This document shows, piece by piece, positions 7,863 through 15,148 of a DNA stretch of 33,715 nt. The notes beneath the pieces were generated by a model. It made no database searches. It had not been told where the DNA came from and worked only from the letters and a program-made list of their open reading frames with translations. The position numbers and the translations under genes were made by a program. The DNA comes from a virus, in IMG/VR virus record IMGVR_UViG_3300006805_002624, positions 1 to 33,715 of that record. One strand, 5' to 3'. How positions within the stretch are numbered: position 1 is the first letter of the stretch; each line of letters begins with the position of its first letter.

Positions 7863-8780
7863 ATGGCTGAATTAACCAGCACAAACAACGCGGTATGGAT
7901 CCCCGCGGAAATCATCGCCAATCAAACGCTCGGCGCATTGGGCGCATACCTGAACTTGGGTCGCACAGTAACTAAAGATTCCGACATTACCACAGTCCAG
8001 CAAGGTACTGTGATCTCCGTTCCGAAGCGTGGCGCGGTAACATCTAACAGCTTGGCTGAGGGTGGTTCCGTCAACATCCAGTCGATCACTGGTACCGACG
8101 TTCAAGTCACATTGAACAAGCACCAGGAAGTTACGATCTCCGAACTCGATTACACTCGTAGCTTGCAACCCGGTTCTGTATTACCTGGCTATATGGAGGA
8201 TGCCGTTATCGCCCTTGCGGAAGATATCGAATCTGCACTAGCCGGCCTGTGGGCGTCTGCCGCCTTTAACAACGATGCCGCTTCTGGTGGTGTCGCTGCG
8301 ACCATCATGCAGGACTTCATTGGAATGCAAAAAGGTCTGTTCGATCGCAAAGTGCCTGTGCTCGCAAAGCGCTACGCGTATGTCTCGACTGGTTTGCACG
8401 CCGTAGCTCAAGCCGCAACCGCGTTTATTGATCCAAAACTCATCCCGAACAATAACGTGCTAACCGAGGGCGCAGTCGGCCGAATCTCTGGATTCGACGT
8501 ATTCGCCGGCCAGCTAACCGTTAAAAGCGGTTCGCCTGGTGTTCACCGAAACTTGTTCTATACTCGTAATGCTATGGTTCTGGCTACTCGACCGCAACCG
8601 TTACCTGACGCTGGCTTGGGTGCCGTGGGTTCTAACGTAATCGACGCCAATGGCATCGCCCTGCAAGTAGTTAAGAGCTACAACCCAACCAAGCTCGCTA
8701 ATCAGTTCACCGTTCACGTTGTCTTTGGTGCCGCCGTCCTCGACGACCGCCAATTCGGTGTTCTGGACTCAACCGTCTAA
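7863..8780 (+). CDS. major capsid protein
   Basis: Main coat protein of the head, 305 residues, probably HK97-fold and resembling P22 gp5-like coat families. Visible features are AELTSTNNAVWIPAEI at the N terminus, strands around GTVISVPKRG and the spine-helix-like YMEDAVIALAEDIESALAGLW. Later come an AVGRISGFDVFAG segment and the regular beta pattern of the A domain. There is no maturation-protease gene nearby and no long delta domain. Only a weak GAAAG lies upstream, about 12 bases from ATG, which is odd for such a highly expressed gene. Transcription comes from module B. A terminator follows 23 bases after the stop. Confidence 0.85.
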   Translation: MAELTSTNNAVWIPAEIIANQTLGALGAYLNLGRTVTKDSDITTVQQGTVISVPKRGAVTSNSLAEGGSVNIQSITGTDVQVTLNKHQEVTISELDYTRSLQPGSVLPGYMEDAVIALAEDIESALAGLWASAAFNNDAASGGVAATIMQDFIGMQKGLFDRKVPVLAKRYAYVSTGLHAVAQAATAFIDPKLIPNNNVLTEGAVGRISGFDVFAGQLTVKSGSPGVHRNLFYTRNAMVLATRPQPLPDAGLGAVGSNVIDANGIALQVVKSYNPTKLANQFTVHVVFGAAVLDDRQFGVLDSTV

Positions 8781-8803
8781 CCCGGGAGTCTCTCAAGCAA
8801 TAC

Positions 8804-8831
8804 AGGAGCCCTTTGCGAGGGGGCTCCTTTT
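8804..8831 (+). terminator. rho-independent terminator after coat gene
   Basis: Perfect stem AGGAGCCC (8804-8811) with GGGCTCCT (8821-8828), nine-base loop, followed by T-rich sequence. It separates the head operon from the modification island. Confidence 0.88.
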
Positions 8832-8834
8832 GCT

Positions 8835-8864
8835 TTATCCACAGGTGTAAAAGCCTGTGGATAA
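8835..8864. promoter_or_regulatory. inverted pair of DnaA boxes / operator palindrome
   Basis: TTATCCACAGG (8835-8845) and its exact reverse complement CCTGTGGATAA (8854-8864), separated by eight bases. Each arm contains a perfect TTATCCACA DnaA box. It lies about 30 bases upstream of the -10 element of the next transcript, a position suited to a DnaA-responsive operator. Confidence 0.65.
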
Positions 8865-8896
8865 CCATTTCCACCATGTGACGAATATGGTTGTGG

Positions 8897-8902
8897 TATG
8901 CT
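8897..8902 (+). promoter_or_regulatory. possible -10 element for the modification island
   Basis: TATGCT at 8897-8902, seven bases before ATG 8910. The same hexamer is the -10 of the promoter at 32006-32034. No clear -35 is present. Confidence 0.4.
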
Positions 8903-8909
8903 TAATTCC

Positions 8910-9005
8910 ATGACAGCGGCAAGGTTGGTTTCAAAATTATTAATGGCCCACAGTAGCCTTGCCGCGCTGTGGGCTTTTTGTAATTTGGAGGTGTCATGCT
9001 ATTAA
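8910..9005 (+). CDS. possible 31-residue leader peptide
   Basis: Short open frame beginning seven bases after TATGCT and running across both arms of the attenuator-like hairpins. It ends 10 bases inside the first glycosyltransferase gene. The peptide (MTAARLVSKLLMAHS at its start) is hydrophobic, with Leu/Ala/Trp toward its end. There is no Shine-Dalgarno sequence, so it would have to be translated leaderlessly. Its position suggests that ribosome movement could decide which hairpin forms and couple translation to the next gene. It could also be a chance frame. Confidence 0.35.
   Translation: MTAARLVSKLLMAHSSLAALWAFCNLEVSCY
8916..8979 (+). promoter_or_regulatory. attenuator-like pair of competing hairpins
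   Basis: Hairpin 1 pairs GCGGCAAGGTT (8916-8926) with AGCCTTGCCGC (8955-8965). Hairpin 2 pairs GCCCACAG (8946-8953) with CTGTGGGC (8967-8974) and is followed by five T, a classic terminator. The strands interlock, with only one base between the 3' arms, so both can hardly form together. This looks like a terminator/antiterminator switch in front of the glycosyltransferase genes. Confidence 0.6.
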
Positions 9006-10192
9006 TCCGACCTGATGGCCGCCCTGTGGATGTTGACGATCCGTGGTGGATAAATGAGCGGAAAAGTAAGGGCTACCGAGAAGCAACCGACGACGAAGTA
9101 TTGGACTATCGGGTTAAAAAAGATGCTGCATTAGCGCCGGCCGCTGACTATGATCCGAACGTAAATCTCAAGGTGTTTTATCAAACTGTGGCGCCCGGAT
9201 CTGACGGCTACGGTATGAGCCGCGATATTATTAAAGCTGAACTCTACCAGCTTGGCATTTTGCTCGAGGAAAACTTCGATGATCAGAAAATCGGTTTATT
9301 GTACTCATACCCTAACGGCATTACCCAAATGAAAAACGACGTCCGGCTCGTTATGACCATGTTTGAAAGTGATAAGATCCCCGAGGACTGGCCAGAATAC
9401 CTAAGTGCGGCCGACGAGGTAATCGTGCCAAGCAAGTTCTGTGCTGATACGTTTGAGCGATCCGGCATCGCTGCAACAGTGGTACCGCTGGGCTATAATG
9501 ATCGTGTTTTTAAGTACATTGAGCGAACTATTCCGGTGGAGGAATCCCAGCCGTTTACGTTTATCCACTATGGATCATTCAATATGCGCAAAGGTTTTTC
9601 GGAAGTCTTTAAAGCTTTTAATGACGAATTTAAAAACAATGAACCAGTTAAGCTGATTCTCAAAACAACTGATCGCCGGCCAGCGATTCCAGTAATGAAA
9701 GATCAGTACCCAAATATTGAAGTTGTTTGTGGCAGCTTATCCGAGCTCGAACTATCCGACTTACTCGGCCGCTCAAACTGTATGGTTTATCCATCCAGGG
9801 GTGAGGGCTTCGGGATCACCCCGCTTGAAGCTATGGCCACAGGCTTGCCAGCTATCGTTCCAAACGCCCACGGAATTTCTGAATATTTCAATAGTAATTA
9901 CATGATCGAAGTTAAGGCAACCGACCGTTGCCCTGGCCTGTATCACCGCTTTAAAGGCGAGGATGTTGGCGAAATGGTTGTTTGTGATCTCAAAGACTTA
10001 CGCAAAAAGATGCGTTATGCCTACAACCACCAAAAAGAAGTTGCCGCAATGGGTAAGGCCGCCAGTGAGTACGTTAAAAAATACACCTACAGGATTACGG
10101 CCGAGCGCCTAGCTGAGATATTTAAAAAGTGGCAAGCAACCGAAACTAAGAAGCGCAAAGACACGAAATTCTTGCAGGTTGAGGAAGTATGA
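8996..10192 (+). CDS. GT4-type glycosyltransferase
   Basis: Predicted retaining GT-B glycosyltransferase of 398 residues. The C-terminal half carries the family hallmark around residues 263-286 (SRGEGFGITPLEAMATG), an E-x7-E donor-binding motif. VIVPSKFCADTF near 140 and FIHYGSF near 190 fit the N-terminal domain end and linker. The first 35 residues (RPDGRPVDVDDPWW) look like a short extra domain not needed for catalysis. The start is fixed by GGAGG five bases upstream. It overlaps the next glycosyltransferase by four bases. A strong coat-gene terminator and the attenuator-like region lie before it, so expression is separated from the head genes. Sugar and acceptor are unknown. Confidence 0.85.
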   Translation: MLLIRPDGRPVDVDDPWWINERKSKGYREATDDEVLDYRVKKDAALAPAADYDPNVNLKVFYQTVAPGSDGYGMSRDIIKAELYQLGILLEENFDDQKIGLLYSYPNGITQMKNDVRLVMTMFESDKIPEDWPEYLSAADEVIVPSKFCADTFERSGIAATVVPLGYNDRVFKYIERTIPVEESQPFTFIHYGSFNMRKGFSEVFKAFNDEFKNNEPVKLILKTTDRRPAIPVMKDQYPNIEVVCGSLSELELSDLLGRSNCMVYPSRGEGFGITPLEAMATGLPAIVPNAHGISEYFNSNYMIEVKATDRCPGLYHRFKGEDVGEMVVCDLKDLRKKMRYAYNHQKEVAAMGKAASEYVKKYTYRITAERLAEIFKKWQATETKKRKDTKFLQVEEV

Positions 10193-11310
10193 ACGTCGCT
10201 TACCAGGGCCCACTTAAAGACTATTCGGGCTATGGCGAGGCGAATCGTCATGCTGTGGCTGCACTGGACGCCGCTGGGGTCCATGTTTGCGCAAAGTTGG
10301 TCCGATATACCAGTGAGCCATCAGATTTCGGTGTGATGGGCCAGCTCGTCGATAAGCTGATTAAGAACGATGATTATTACAAGATAAAGATTATGCACAC
10401 CACACCCGATGAATTCCTGCGGCTCAAAGAACCGGGCAAATATCACATCGCGCATTTCTTTTGGGAAACTGACAAGATACCAAAAATATTTGCTGAGGGT
10501 TTCGCTCACGTTGATGAAATCTGGACTGGCTCACAGGCCAACGCTGACGCTATCAAGGCGGGGGGTGTGGATAAGCCTGTGTATATCTTCCCGCAAGCAA
10601 CCCAAACCGATCGGGAGTGGCCGGCTCCGTATGAGCTACCAGGATTCCCGGATGATGGCTATTTATTTTACTCAATTTTTGAATGGACCGATCGCAAAAA
10701 CCCGATTGCACTAATCGAATCATATCTGCGGGAGTTTCAAAAAGACGAGCAAGTCGGCTTGTTGATCAAGACCTATTTCCGTAACTTTACCCTGCAAAAC
10801 AAGCGTTTGATTCGGGATAAGATCGCTAAGCTCAAAGCTCAAATGTCCCTAAAGAAGTTCCCGCCAATATTTCTGTATTTAGATCTCATGGATCGTGATC
10901 AGCTTATGCGAGTGCATAGTACCGGTGACTGCTACGTTTCAGCACACCGAGGCGAGGGCTGGGGAGTGCCTCAGGTTGAGGCAATGCTAGCTGGCAACCC
11001 GGTTATTTCAACTGGCTATTCTGGTGTGCACGAGTTTTTGACTGACGGCAAAGACGCTAAGCTATTGCCCTATGAAATGGTCCCACTCAAAGGCATGGAC
11101 CACAGCCAGCATTTTTATACTCCTGATCAAAAGTGGGCCGATGTGGATCCGCTCAAGCTACGCAAAGCAATGCGCTGGGCTTATGAAAACCAAAAAGACG
11201 CTAAGTCTCTTGGTGAGGAGGGAAGAAAGTCGGCAACAAACCAGTTTAATTTAGCGAGAGTTGGTAAACTAATGGCTGACAGGCTAAAGGAGATTGAGGC
11301 AAGCTTATGA
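10189..11310 (+). CDS. GT4-type glycosyltransferase
   Basis: Second GT-B glycosyltransferase, 373 residues. It begins with a typical Rossmann N terminus containing GPLKDYSGYGEANR, where the glycine-rich turn binds the acceptor. The donor motif is HRGEGWGVPQVEAMLAG at about residues 251-267, again E-x7-E. HFFWETDKIP and VDEIWTGSQANADAI in the N-terminal half match other phage and bacterial group-1 transferases. ATGA overlaps with the genes on both sides indicate translational coupling and one operon. Sequence patterns are similar to the preceding gene, so the two may be distant paralogues adding successive sugars. Confidence 0.87.
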   Translation: MNVAYQGPLKDYSGYGEANRHAVAALDAAGVHVCAKLVRYTSEPSDFGVMGQLVDKLIKNDDYYKIKIMHTTPDEFLRLKEPGKYHIAHFFWETDKIPKIFAEGFAHVDEIWTGSQANADAIKAGGVDKPVYIFPQATQTDREWPAPYELPGFPDDGYLFYSIFEWTDRKNPIALIESYLREFQKDEQVGLLIKTYFRNFTLQNKRLIRDKIAKLKAQMSLKKFPPIFLYLDLMDRDQLMRVHSTGDCYVSAHRGEGWGVPQVEAMLAGNPVISTGYSGVHEFLTDGKDAKLLPYEMVPLKGMDHSQHFYTPDQKWADVDPLKLRKAMRWAYENQKDAKSLGEEGRKSATNQFNLARVGKLMADRLKEIEASL

Positions 11311-12314
11311 AAATACACTATATATCGGATCACTCAGTACTTGAATATGACGAAGTGCAGCTATTGCTTGATCTTGGCCACGAGGTTTTTAGCAATGGCG
11401 CTTACCTGGATCCAAAGGGCCACATTACCCTGCCCCGACCTGGCTTAAAAGGCGGCAAGTTTTATGAGGATTACGTTAAGCTTGCCAGCACCACTCCCCG
11501 CACTGACATGCCTCAAGAGTTGATCGATCCGTTCGACGTGATAATCGTTATGCACAGCCCAAATGTCATTATCCAGAACTGGGAAAAGCTCAAGCACAAA
11601 ACTGTTGTCTGGCGTAGCATCGGCCAGTCCGTGCCGCGGATTGAGCGCCAATTGACCCATTGCCGCAATGAGGGCTTAAAGGTTATCCGTTACTCGCCTA
11701 AAGAGGAGAATATCGAGGGCTTTATGGGCTCCGATGCCATGATTCGTTTTTACAAAGATGAGAACGTTTATAAAGGCTGGACCGGCAAAGATCATAATGT
11801 TGTAAGTTTTGCACAGTCTTTGAAAGGCCGGCGTGAATTCTGCCATTACGAAGAAATTATGAGTGTCGTTGAGGCGTTCAACGGCACTGTCTATGGTCCC
11901 GGCAATGAGGATCTCGGCAAGTTCAACGGCGGTCAGATTCCTTACGAAATGCAGATCAAAACGATGCAGGGCGCGGCGCTCATGCCTTATGGCGGGACGT
12001 GGCCAGCTTGCTATACGCTGTCGTTTATTGAGGCGCTTATGACCGGGCTGCCGATTGTGGCAATATCAAAGCGCCTTGCTCATTACCCACAATATGAGCC
12101 GATTGATTTCTATGAGGTGGATGAGATCTTAGCTAAGATTAGCGGCGTTGTTTGCGATACGGCCGAGGACATGGTTTATCAGGCGCAGCGTTTACTCGAC
12201 GATCCGGAACACGCTAAAGAGATTAGTAGGCGCCAGCGTGAGCTCGCCATTGAAATGTTTGGCAAAAAGAATATATCGAAGCAGTGGCGGGACTTCTTGG
12301 ATGGGTTGGTTTAG
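11307..12314 (+). CDS. GT-B fold glycosyltransferase
   Basis: Third putative glycosyltransferase, 335 residues, more divergent than its two neighbours. It starts MKIHYISDHSVLEYDE. DVIIVMHSPNVI near residue 80 closes the N-terminal domain. The donor-binding region is MPYGGTWPACYTLSFIEALMTGLPIV (about residues 228-253, written here in pieces: MPYGGTWPACY, then SFIEALMTGLP), where Glu replaces the canonical second Glu context. A DPEHAKEISRRQRELAIEMFG tail helix is typical of GT4-type enzymes. It overlaps the preceding gene by four bases. The predicted role is sugar transfer in the same pathway as its neighbours. Confidence 0.75.
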   Translation: MKIHYISDHSVLEYDEVQLLLDLGHEVFSNGAYLDPKGHITLPRPGLKGGKFYEDYVKLASTTPRTDMPQELIDPFDVIIVMHSPNVIIQNWEKLKHKTVVWRSIGQSVPRIERQLTHCRNEGLKVIRYSPKEENIEGFMGSDAMIRFYKDENVYKGWTGKDHNVVSFAQSLKGRREFCHYEEIMSVVEAFNGTVYGPGNEDLGKFNGGQIPYEMQIKTMQGAALMPYGGTWPACYTLSFIEALMTGLPIVAISKRLAHYPQYEPIDFYEVDEILAKISGVVCDTAEDMVYQAQRLLDDPEHAKEISRRQRELAIEMFGKKNISKQWRDFLDGLV

Positions 12315-12534
12315 CCCAAAGCATAAGGAAAATAACAGCTCCATTTTCAATGGGGTAGCTTACCAATTTGAGACAGGGAACAACTGCGGCATTAAGTTTA
12401 TCCCGGATAAGCAAGAGATGCAGCGGCGTTATTACGCCGGCCAATTACGCAAAATAATGCCAGGTATAATATTCAGTAATTTAAGGAGCAAGTATGAATC
12501 CAGTCGGCACCCACGTCCTAGTAGAACTGATTGA
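12301..12534 (+). CDS. possible small hypothetical protein
   Basis: Open frame of 77 residues (MGWFSPKHKENNSS at the start) filling the otherwise empty 180 bases between the third glycosyltransferase and the GroES-like gene. It overlaps the former by 14 bases and the latter by 41. No ribosome binding site is visible, so it would depend on coupling to the upstream stop. The middle has IFNGVAYQFETG and a basic helical part. No family is recognised. A CGGCGT-TATT-ACGCCG hairpin (12424-12439) and the TATAAT promoter lie inside it, which argues somewhat against a coding role. Confidence 0.3.
   Translation: MGWFSPKHKENNSSIFNGVAYQFETGNNCGIKFIPDKQEMQRRYYAGQLRKIMPGIIFSNLRSKYESSRHPRPSRTD
12465..12493 (+). 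promoter_or_regulatory. internal promoter for the GroES-like gene
   Basis: Consensus TATAAT at 12465-12470 and a ribosome binding site AAGGAG at 12483-12488, giving a short leader of about 17 bases. No good -35 is seen. It would raise co-chaperonin expression above that of the rest of the island. Confidence 0.55.
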
Positions 12535-12790
12535 CCGAGCCGAACAGTACGCGGCCGATTTAAAGAAGCGATCCGGCCTTTTGATGCCGACTAAGATCGT
12601 TCATGGTATGCCCGATCGCGGCATCGTTTATGGCATCGGTGATGAGATCGAGAACCCGGAGATCGCTATTGGTGACATGGTAATATTTACTCATCAGGAG
12701 CATTTCCAGGGCTTCGAACATGAGGGCAAAAAGCTTGGCGCGATACCTTACAAAGACATTAGGGGCATAATAACGGAGGATGAAGAATGA
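12494..12790 (+). CDS. GroES-like co-chaperonin
   Basis: Protein of 98 residues with the GroES beta-barrel pattern. VGTHVLVELIDR opens the barrel. A flexible loop (about residues 17-32) ends in SGLLMP, corresponding to the mobile loop that docks on GroEL. DRGIVYGIGDEI and IAIGDMVIFT follow, and IPYKDIRGII is the closing strand. Phages such as T4 (gp31) encode their own GroES-like protein to fold the coat protein with host GroEL, so a similar role here is likely but unproven. It has its own TATAAT and AAGGAG, and overlaps the methyltransferase by four bases. It is unusual to find it embedded among glycosyltransferases. Confidence 0.85.
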   Translation: MNPVGTHVLVELIDRAEQYAADLKKRSGLLMPTKIVHGMPDRGIVYGIGDEIENPEIAIGDMVIFTHQEHFQGFEHEGKKLGAIPYKDIRGIITEDEE

Positions 12791-13323
12791 TCGACTTATG
12801 GCAAATCGCAGTTAAATCAGGGGCTAGCCAAGATGCTTTCGAGCTTTTCCAAATGCTCAAGGTCGTTGAATACCTCAACACCAAAAAGATTTTAGAAGTT
12901 GGAGTGCATACCGGGCTAGGCTTGAAAGCTTTTGGCGATGCGTTCCCAAAGGCAAAACTATTTGGTGTTGAGTGTGACGATCGCAGTCTCGTTTTTAAAG
13001 AGTTCGAACTTATTAAAGGTGATTCTACAAGCCAAGAGATCATAGATAAAGTTAAAGCTTATGGTCCATTCGACTTTATTTTTATCGATGGAGATCACAC
13101 GTTTGAGGGCGTTAAGGCTGACTGGGAAAACTACAAAGACATGGTTCGACCCGGTGGTGCGGTTGGTTTCCACGACACAAGCCGAGTTGGTGAGGGGTGG
13201 ATGTCGAAAGTCGAAGTCCGGCCGTTTCTCGATGATCTGTTGCAACACAGCAGTATGCCGATGGTTGAATTTCGAAATGGTTGGGAAAACCCCGGAACTA
13301 TAATCGTATGGCCAAAGTCTTAA
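12787..13323 (+). CDS. class I SAM-dependent methyltransferase
   Basis: Rossmann methyltransferase of 178 residues, resembling the Methyltransf_24 group that includes sugar O-methyltransferases. Motif I is ILEVGVHTG (residues 35-43), the SAM-binding glycine loop. Glu62 in GVECDD would hold the ribose. FIFIDGDHTFEGVKADW (97-113) is the highly typical motif with the acidic/His metal or catalytic residues. RPGGAVGFHD (121-130) completes the core. The frame overlaps the GroES-like gene by four bases and the next glycosyltransferase by 16. Methylation of a sugar added by the island's glycosyltransferases is the natural inference. Protein or small-molecule targets remain possible. Confidence 0.85.
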   Translation: MIDLWQIAVKSGASQDAFELFQMLKVVEYLNTKKILEVGVHTGLGLKAFGDAFPKAKLFGVECDDRSLVFKEFELIKGDSTSQEIIDKVKAYGPFDFIFIDGDHTFEGVKADWENYKDMVRPGGAVGFHDTSRVGEGWMSKVEVRPFLDDLLQHSSMPMVEFRNGWENPGTIIVWPKS

Positions 13324-14348
13324 CCGATTTTCACCATTCCAGTTTGCTTAGGGCGACCAATCTTTTGTTTGGTGATCGCCTCGGCATGGAGGTGTTCCGT
13401 CCGATTGGGATGGAGTGGTACGAGCATGGCTATTGGGCGCTTAACGATCAGCTCGATACAGCTAGGCAGTACTTAGAAGAAGCCTCGCAACCACTTGATA
13501 ACACGCCCAGGCTGAACGATCCGGCAAAAAAGACAGAGTTTGTTGAGGGTACATGTCGGATCATGGACCCGGGCAATTTAAGCTTTCATAGGGCTTGCAC
13601 ACTGGATTATTTCAAAGCAAACGAGTTCGACTACGTTATCGCCTCAATACCGCAGCATGTCCCCTTATTTAAGGCTCTGATCAAAGAATTCATGCCAAAC
13701 GCCAAGCTAATAATCCAAATGGGTAACAATTGGGACATCGAACAATATGCCGGCATGAACGTATTGGCCTCGATCGCACCCACGCTAACCAACGCTAATG
13801 CAGTTTTTTACCACCAGGAAATTGAGTCGGTATTTAAGCCTCGTGTTACGCACTCCAGCAAAAAGATCTATAGTTTTGTGAATATATTACAGAACACCGG
13901 CCAGGGGTGGAACGATTTTGAGGAGCTGGAAAAACTCTTGCCGGAGTACAGCTTCAAGTCTTATGGCGGCCAATGCCGTGACGGCAATATGAACGGTCCA
14001 TTGGAAATCGCTAATGCAATGCACGAAGCTGAATTTATCCTGCATAGCAAACCAGGCGGTGACGGTTTCGGTCATGTGATCTTTAGCGCCTACGCATGTG
14101 GCCGGCCGGTCATTGCGCGGCCGTCACAGTACAAAGGCCAGTTGGCCGAACAGTTATTAGTGCCCGGCACCTTTATCGACCTGGACAAGTACGGCCGTGG
14201 TGAAACTAAGAATATGATTCGTCGGATCACCTGTGACCCGGATATGCTTTTTCAGATGGGGAAGCGTGCCGGTGAGCGATTCGCGGAAGTGGTAGACTAT
14301 GAAAAGGAGGCCCTGGATGTTGCGGAATGGCTTAAAACTCTTAGGTGA
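13308..14348 (+). CDS. GT-B-like glycosyltransferase
   Basis: Probable glycosyltransferase of 346 residues from ATG 13308; the in-frame TTG at 13281 is a weaker choice. The N-terminal half contains DFHHSSLLRATNLLFGDRLG and FDYVIASIPQHVPLF. The middle, LIIQMGNNWDIEQYAG, ends the acceptor domain. The donor region is HSKPGGDGFGHVIFSAYACG at about residues 245-264. Here the usual Glu pair is replaced by Gly-rich and aromatic residues, so it is an atypical GT-B member. No ribosome binding site is visible and it overlaps the methyltransferase by 16 bases, implying coupling. It ends within a small membrane-protein gene (32-base overlap). Confidence 0.68.
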   Translation: MAKVLTDFHHSSLLRATNLLFGDRLGMEVFRPIGMEWYEHGYWALNDQLDTARQYLEEASQPLDNTPRLNDPAKKTEFVEGTCRIMDPGNLSFHRACTLDYFKANEFDYVIASIPQHVPLFKALIKEFMPNAKLIIQMGNNWDIEQYAGMNVLASIAPTLTNANAVFYHQEIESVFKPRVTHSSKKIYSFVNILQNTGQGWNDFEELEKLLPEYSFKSYGGQCRDGNMNGPLEIANAMHEAEFILHSKPGGDGFGHVIFSAYACGRPVIARPSQYKGQLAEQLLVPGTFIDLDKYGRGETKNMIRRITCDPDMLFQMGKRAGERFAEVVDYEKEALDVAEWLKTLR

Positions 14349-14442
14349 GATATTAATTGACGGTGTGGTTGTAGTCGGTGCAGTTATTCTGTGTTTTGGT
14401 TTTGCCTACGCAATTGGGAGGTTTTTTGCATGGCTGATCTAG
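14317..14442 (+). CDS. 41-residue single-membrane-span protein
   Basis: A very short gene overlapping the end of the glycosyltransferase and the start of the next gene. A perfect AGGAGG lies seven bases before ATG, stronger than most start signals here. The product has a hydrophobic segment of about 20 residues (VVVVGAVILCFGFAYAI, residues 18-34) between a polar start (MLRNGLKLLGE) and RFFAWLI. It is therefore a likely one-pass membrane peptide. Position at the entry of the lysis region makes a holin-like or lysis-timing role possible, but nothing shows it directly. Confidence 0.6.
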   Translation: MLRNGLKLLGEILIDGVVVVGAVILCFGFAYAIGRFFAWLI

Positions 14443-14747
14443 CTAAAATCGAATGCAAGATTAAAGATATTAAGCCGGTTCCTAATACGACCAGCCAAAT
14501 TGTTAGTGTGGAATTCAAACTTGGTGATCGCCAGTGGTTCAAGGGCTACAGGTTAAATTACGACCGGCCGATCAGCATGGAGGAATTCAAAAAAGAAATA
14601 GTCAGGGTTGGTGTGTTCCCGGAAAATGAGGACGACTTCTTGGCGTTCGTCAAAGAGGAGGCCGATCAGCCGTTTACCGTGGAAGTTGACCGATCCGAAA
14701 CTGTGAATAATGCCGCAGACAACATAGACCCACCAGCGGATAGTTGA
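14430..14747 (+). CDS. hypothetical small acidic protein
   Basis: Protein of 105 residues from ATG 14430, chosen because GGGAGG lies nine bases upstream. An upstream GTG at 14391 would add 13 residues inside the membrane-peptide gene. The sequence alternates beta-like stretches (KIECKIKDIKP, IVSVEFKLGDRQWFKGYRL) with an acidic helical part, and ends in a Pro/Asp-rich tail. No family recognised. A short GCCTAA/TTAGGC hairpin follows (14756-14779) before the next gene. Confidence 0.55.
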   Translation: MADLAKIECKIKDIKPVPNTTSQIVSVEFKLGDRQWFKGYRLNYDRPISMEEFKKEIVRVGVFPENEDDFLAFVKEEADQPFTVEVDRSETVNNAADNIDPPADS

Positions 14748-14790
14748 TAACATAAGCCTAATGCGTAAAAAAGTTAGGCAGTAAGGAATA

Positions 14791-15147
14791 ATGATTGAGC
14801 CACTCACAATCTTTGCCAACGCGTTTGCCTCATTCGGCGATACCATCGGGATATTCGCAGTCTTATTTGGGCTCGTCGGATGTGCTGGTGGTGCGGTTGG
14901 ATATTTCGCCAAAGGGCGGGGTGATTCTATCATTGCATACCAAGCCAAAGAGATGGAGTTGCAGGGTAAAACAATTAAGCGGTTGGAGTTGGATAATGCG
15001 GCGCTCACTCGAGAACGCGATACTCTCAAGGAACAAAACTCGACACTTACCGCGCTTGCGCAAGGATCTCCTGAGCTCGTGAAACTAACTAATCAAATCA
15101 GAAATTTGGTACAAGTTGTGGCTAAAATTAGTAAAGGGGCAAAGTGA
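14791..15147 (+). CDS. membrane-anchored coiled-coil protein
   Basis: Protein of 118 residues with one glycine-rich membrane segment (IGIFAVLFGLVGCAGGAVGYF, about residues 19-39). A long Lys/Glu/Leu coiled coil follows (about 50-118: EMELQGKTIKRLELDN, then ALTRERDTLKEQN). The predicted shape is an inner-membrane anchor with a helical rod. Its location among lysis genes suits a lysis accessory or antiholin-like role, but no family match is claimed. The ribosome binding site is GTAAGGA. It is one base short of overlapping the next gene's ATG region. Confidence 0.6.
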   Translation: MIEPLTIFANAFASFGDTIGIFAVLFGLVGCAGGAVGYFAKGRGDSIIAYQAKEMELQGKTIKRLELDNAALTRERDTLKEQNSTLTALAQGSPELVKLTNQIRNLVQVVAKISKGAK

Positions 15148-15148
15148 T

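Noticed and set aside
13281-13307. TTG start for the glycosyltransferase at 13308
   Set aside because: No ribosome binding site and deeper overlap with the methyltransferase; ATG at 13308 is preferred.
14391-14429. GTG start adding 13 residues to the 14430 gene
   Set aside because: The GGGAGG lies just before ATG 14430, not before the GTG.
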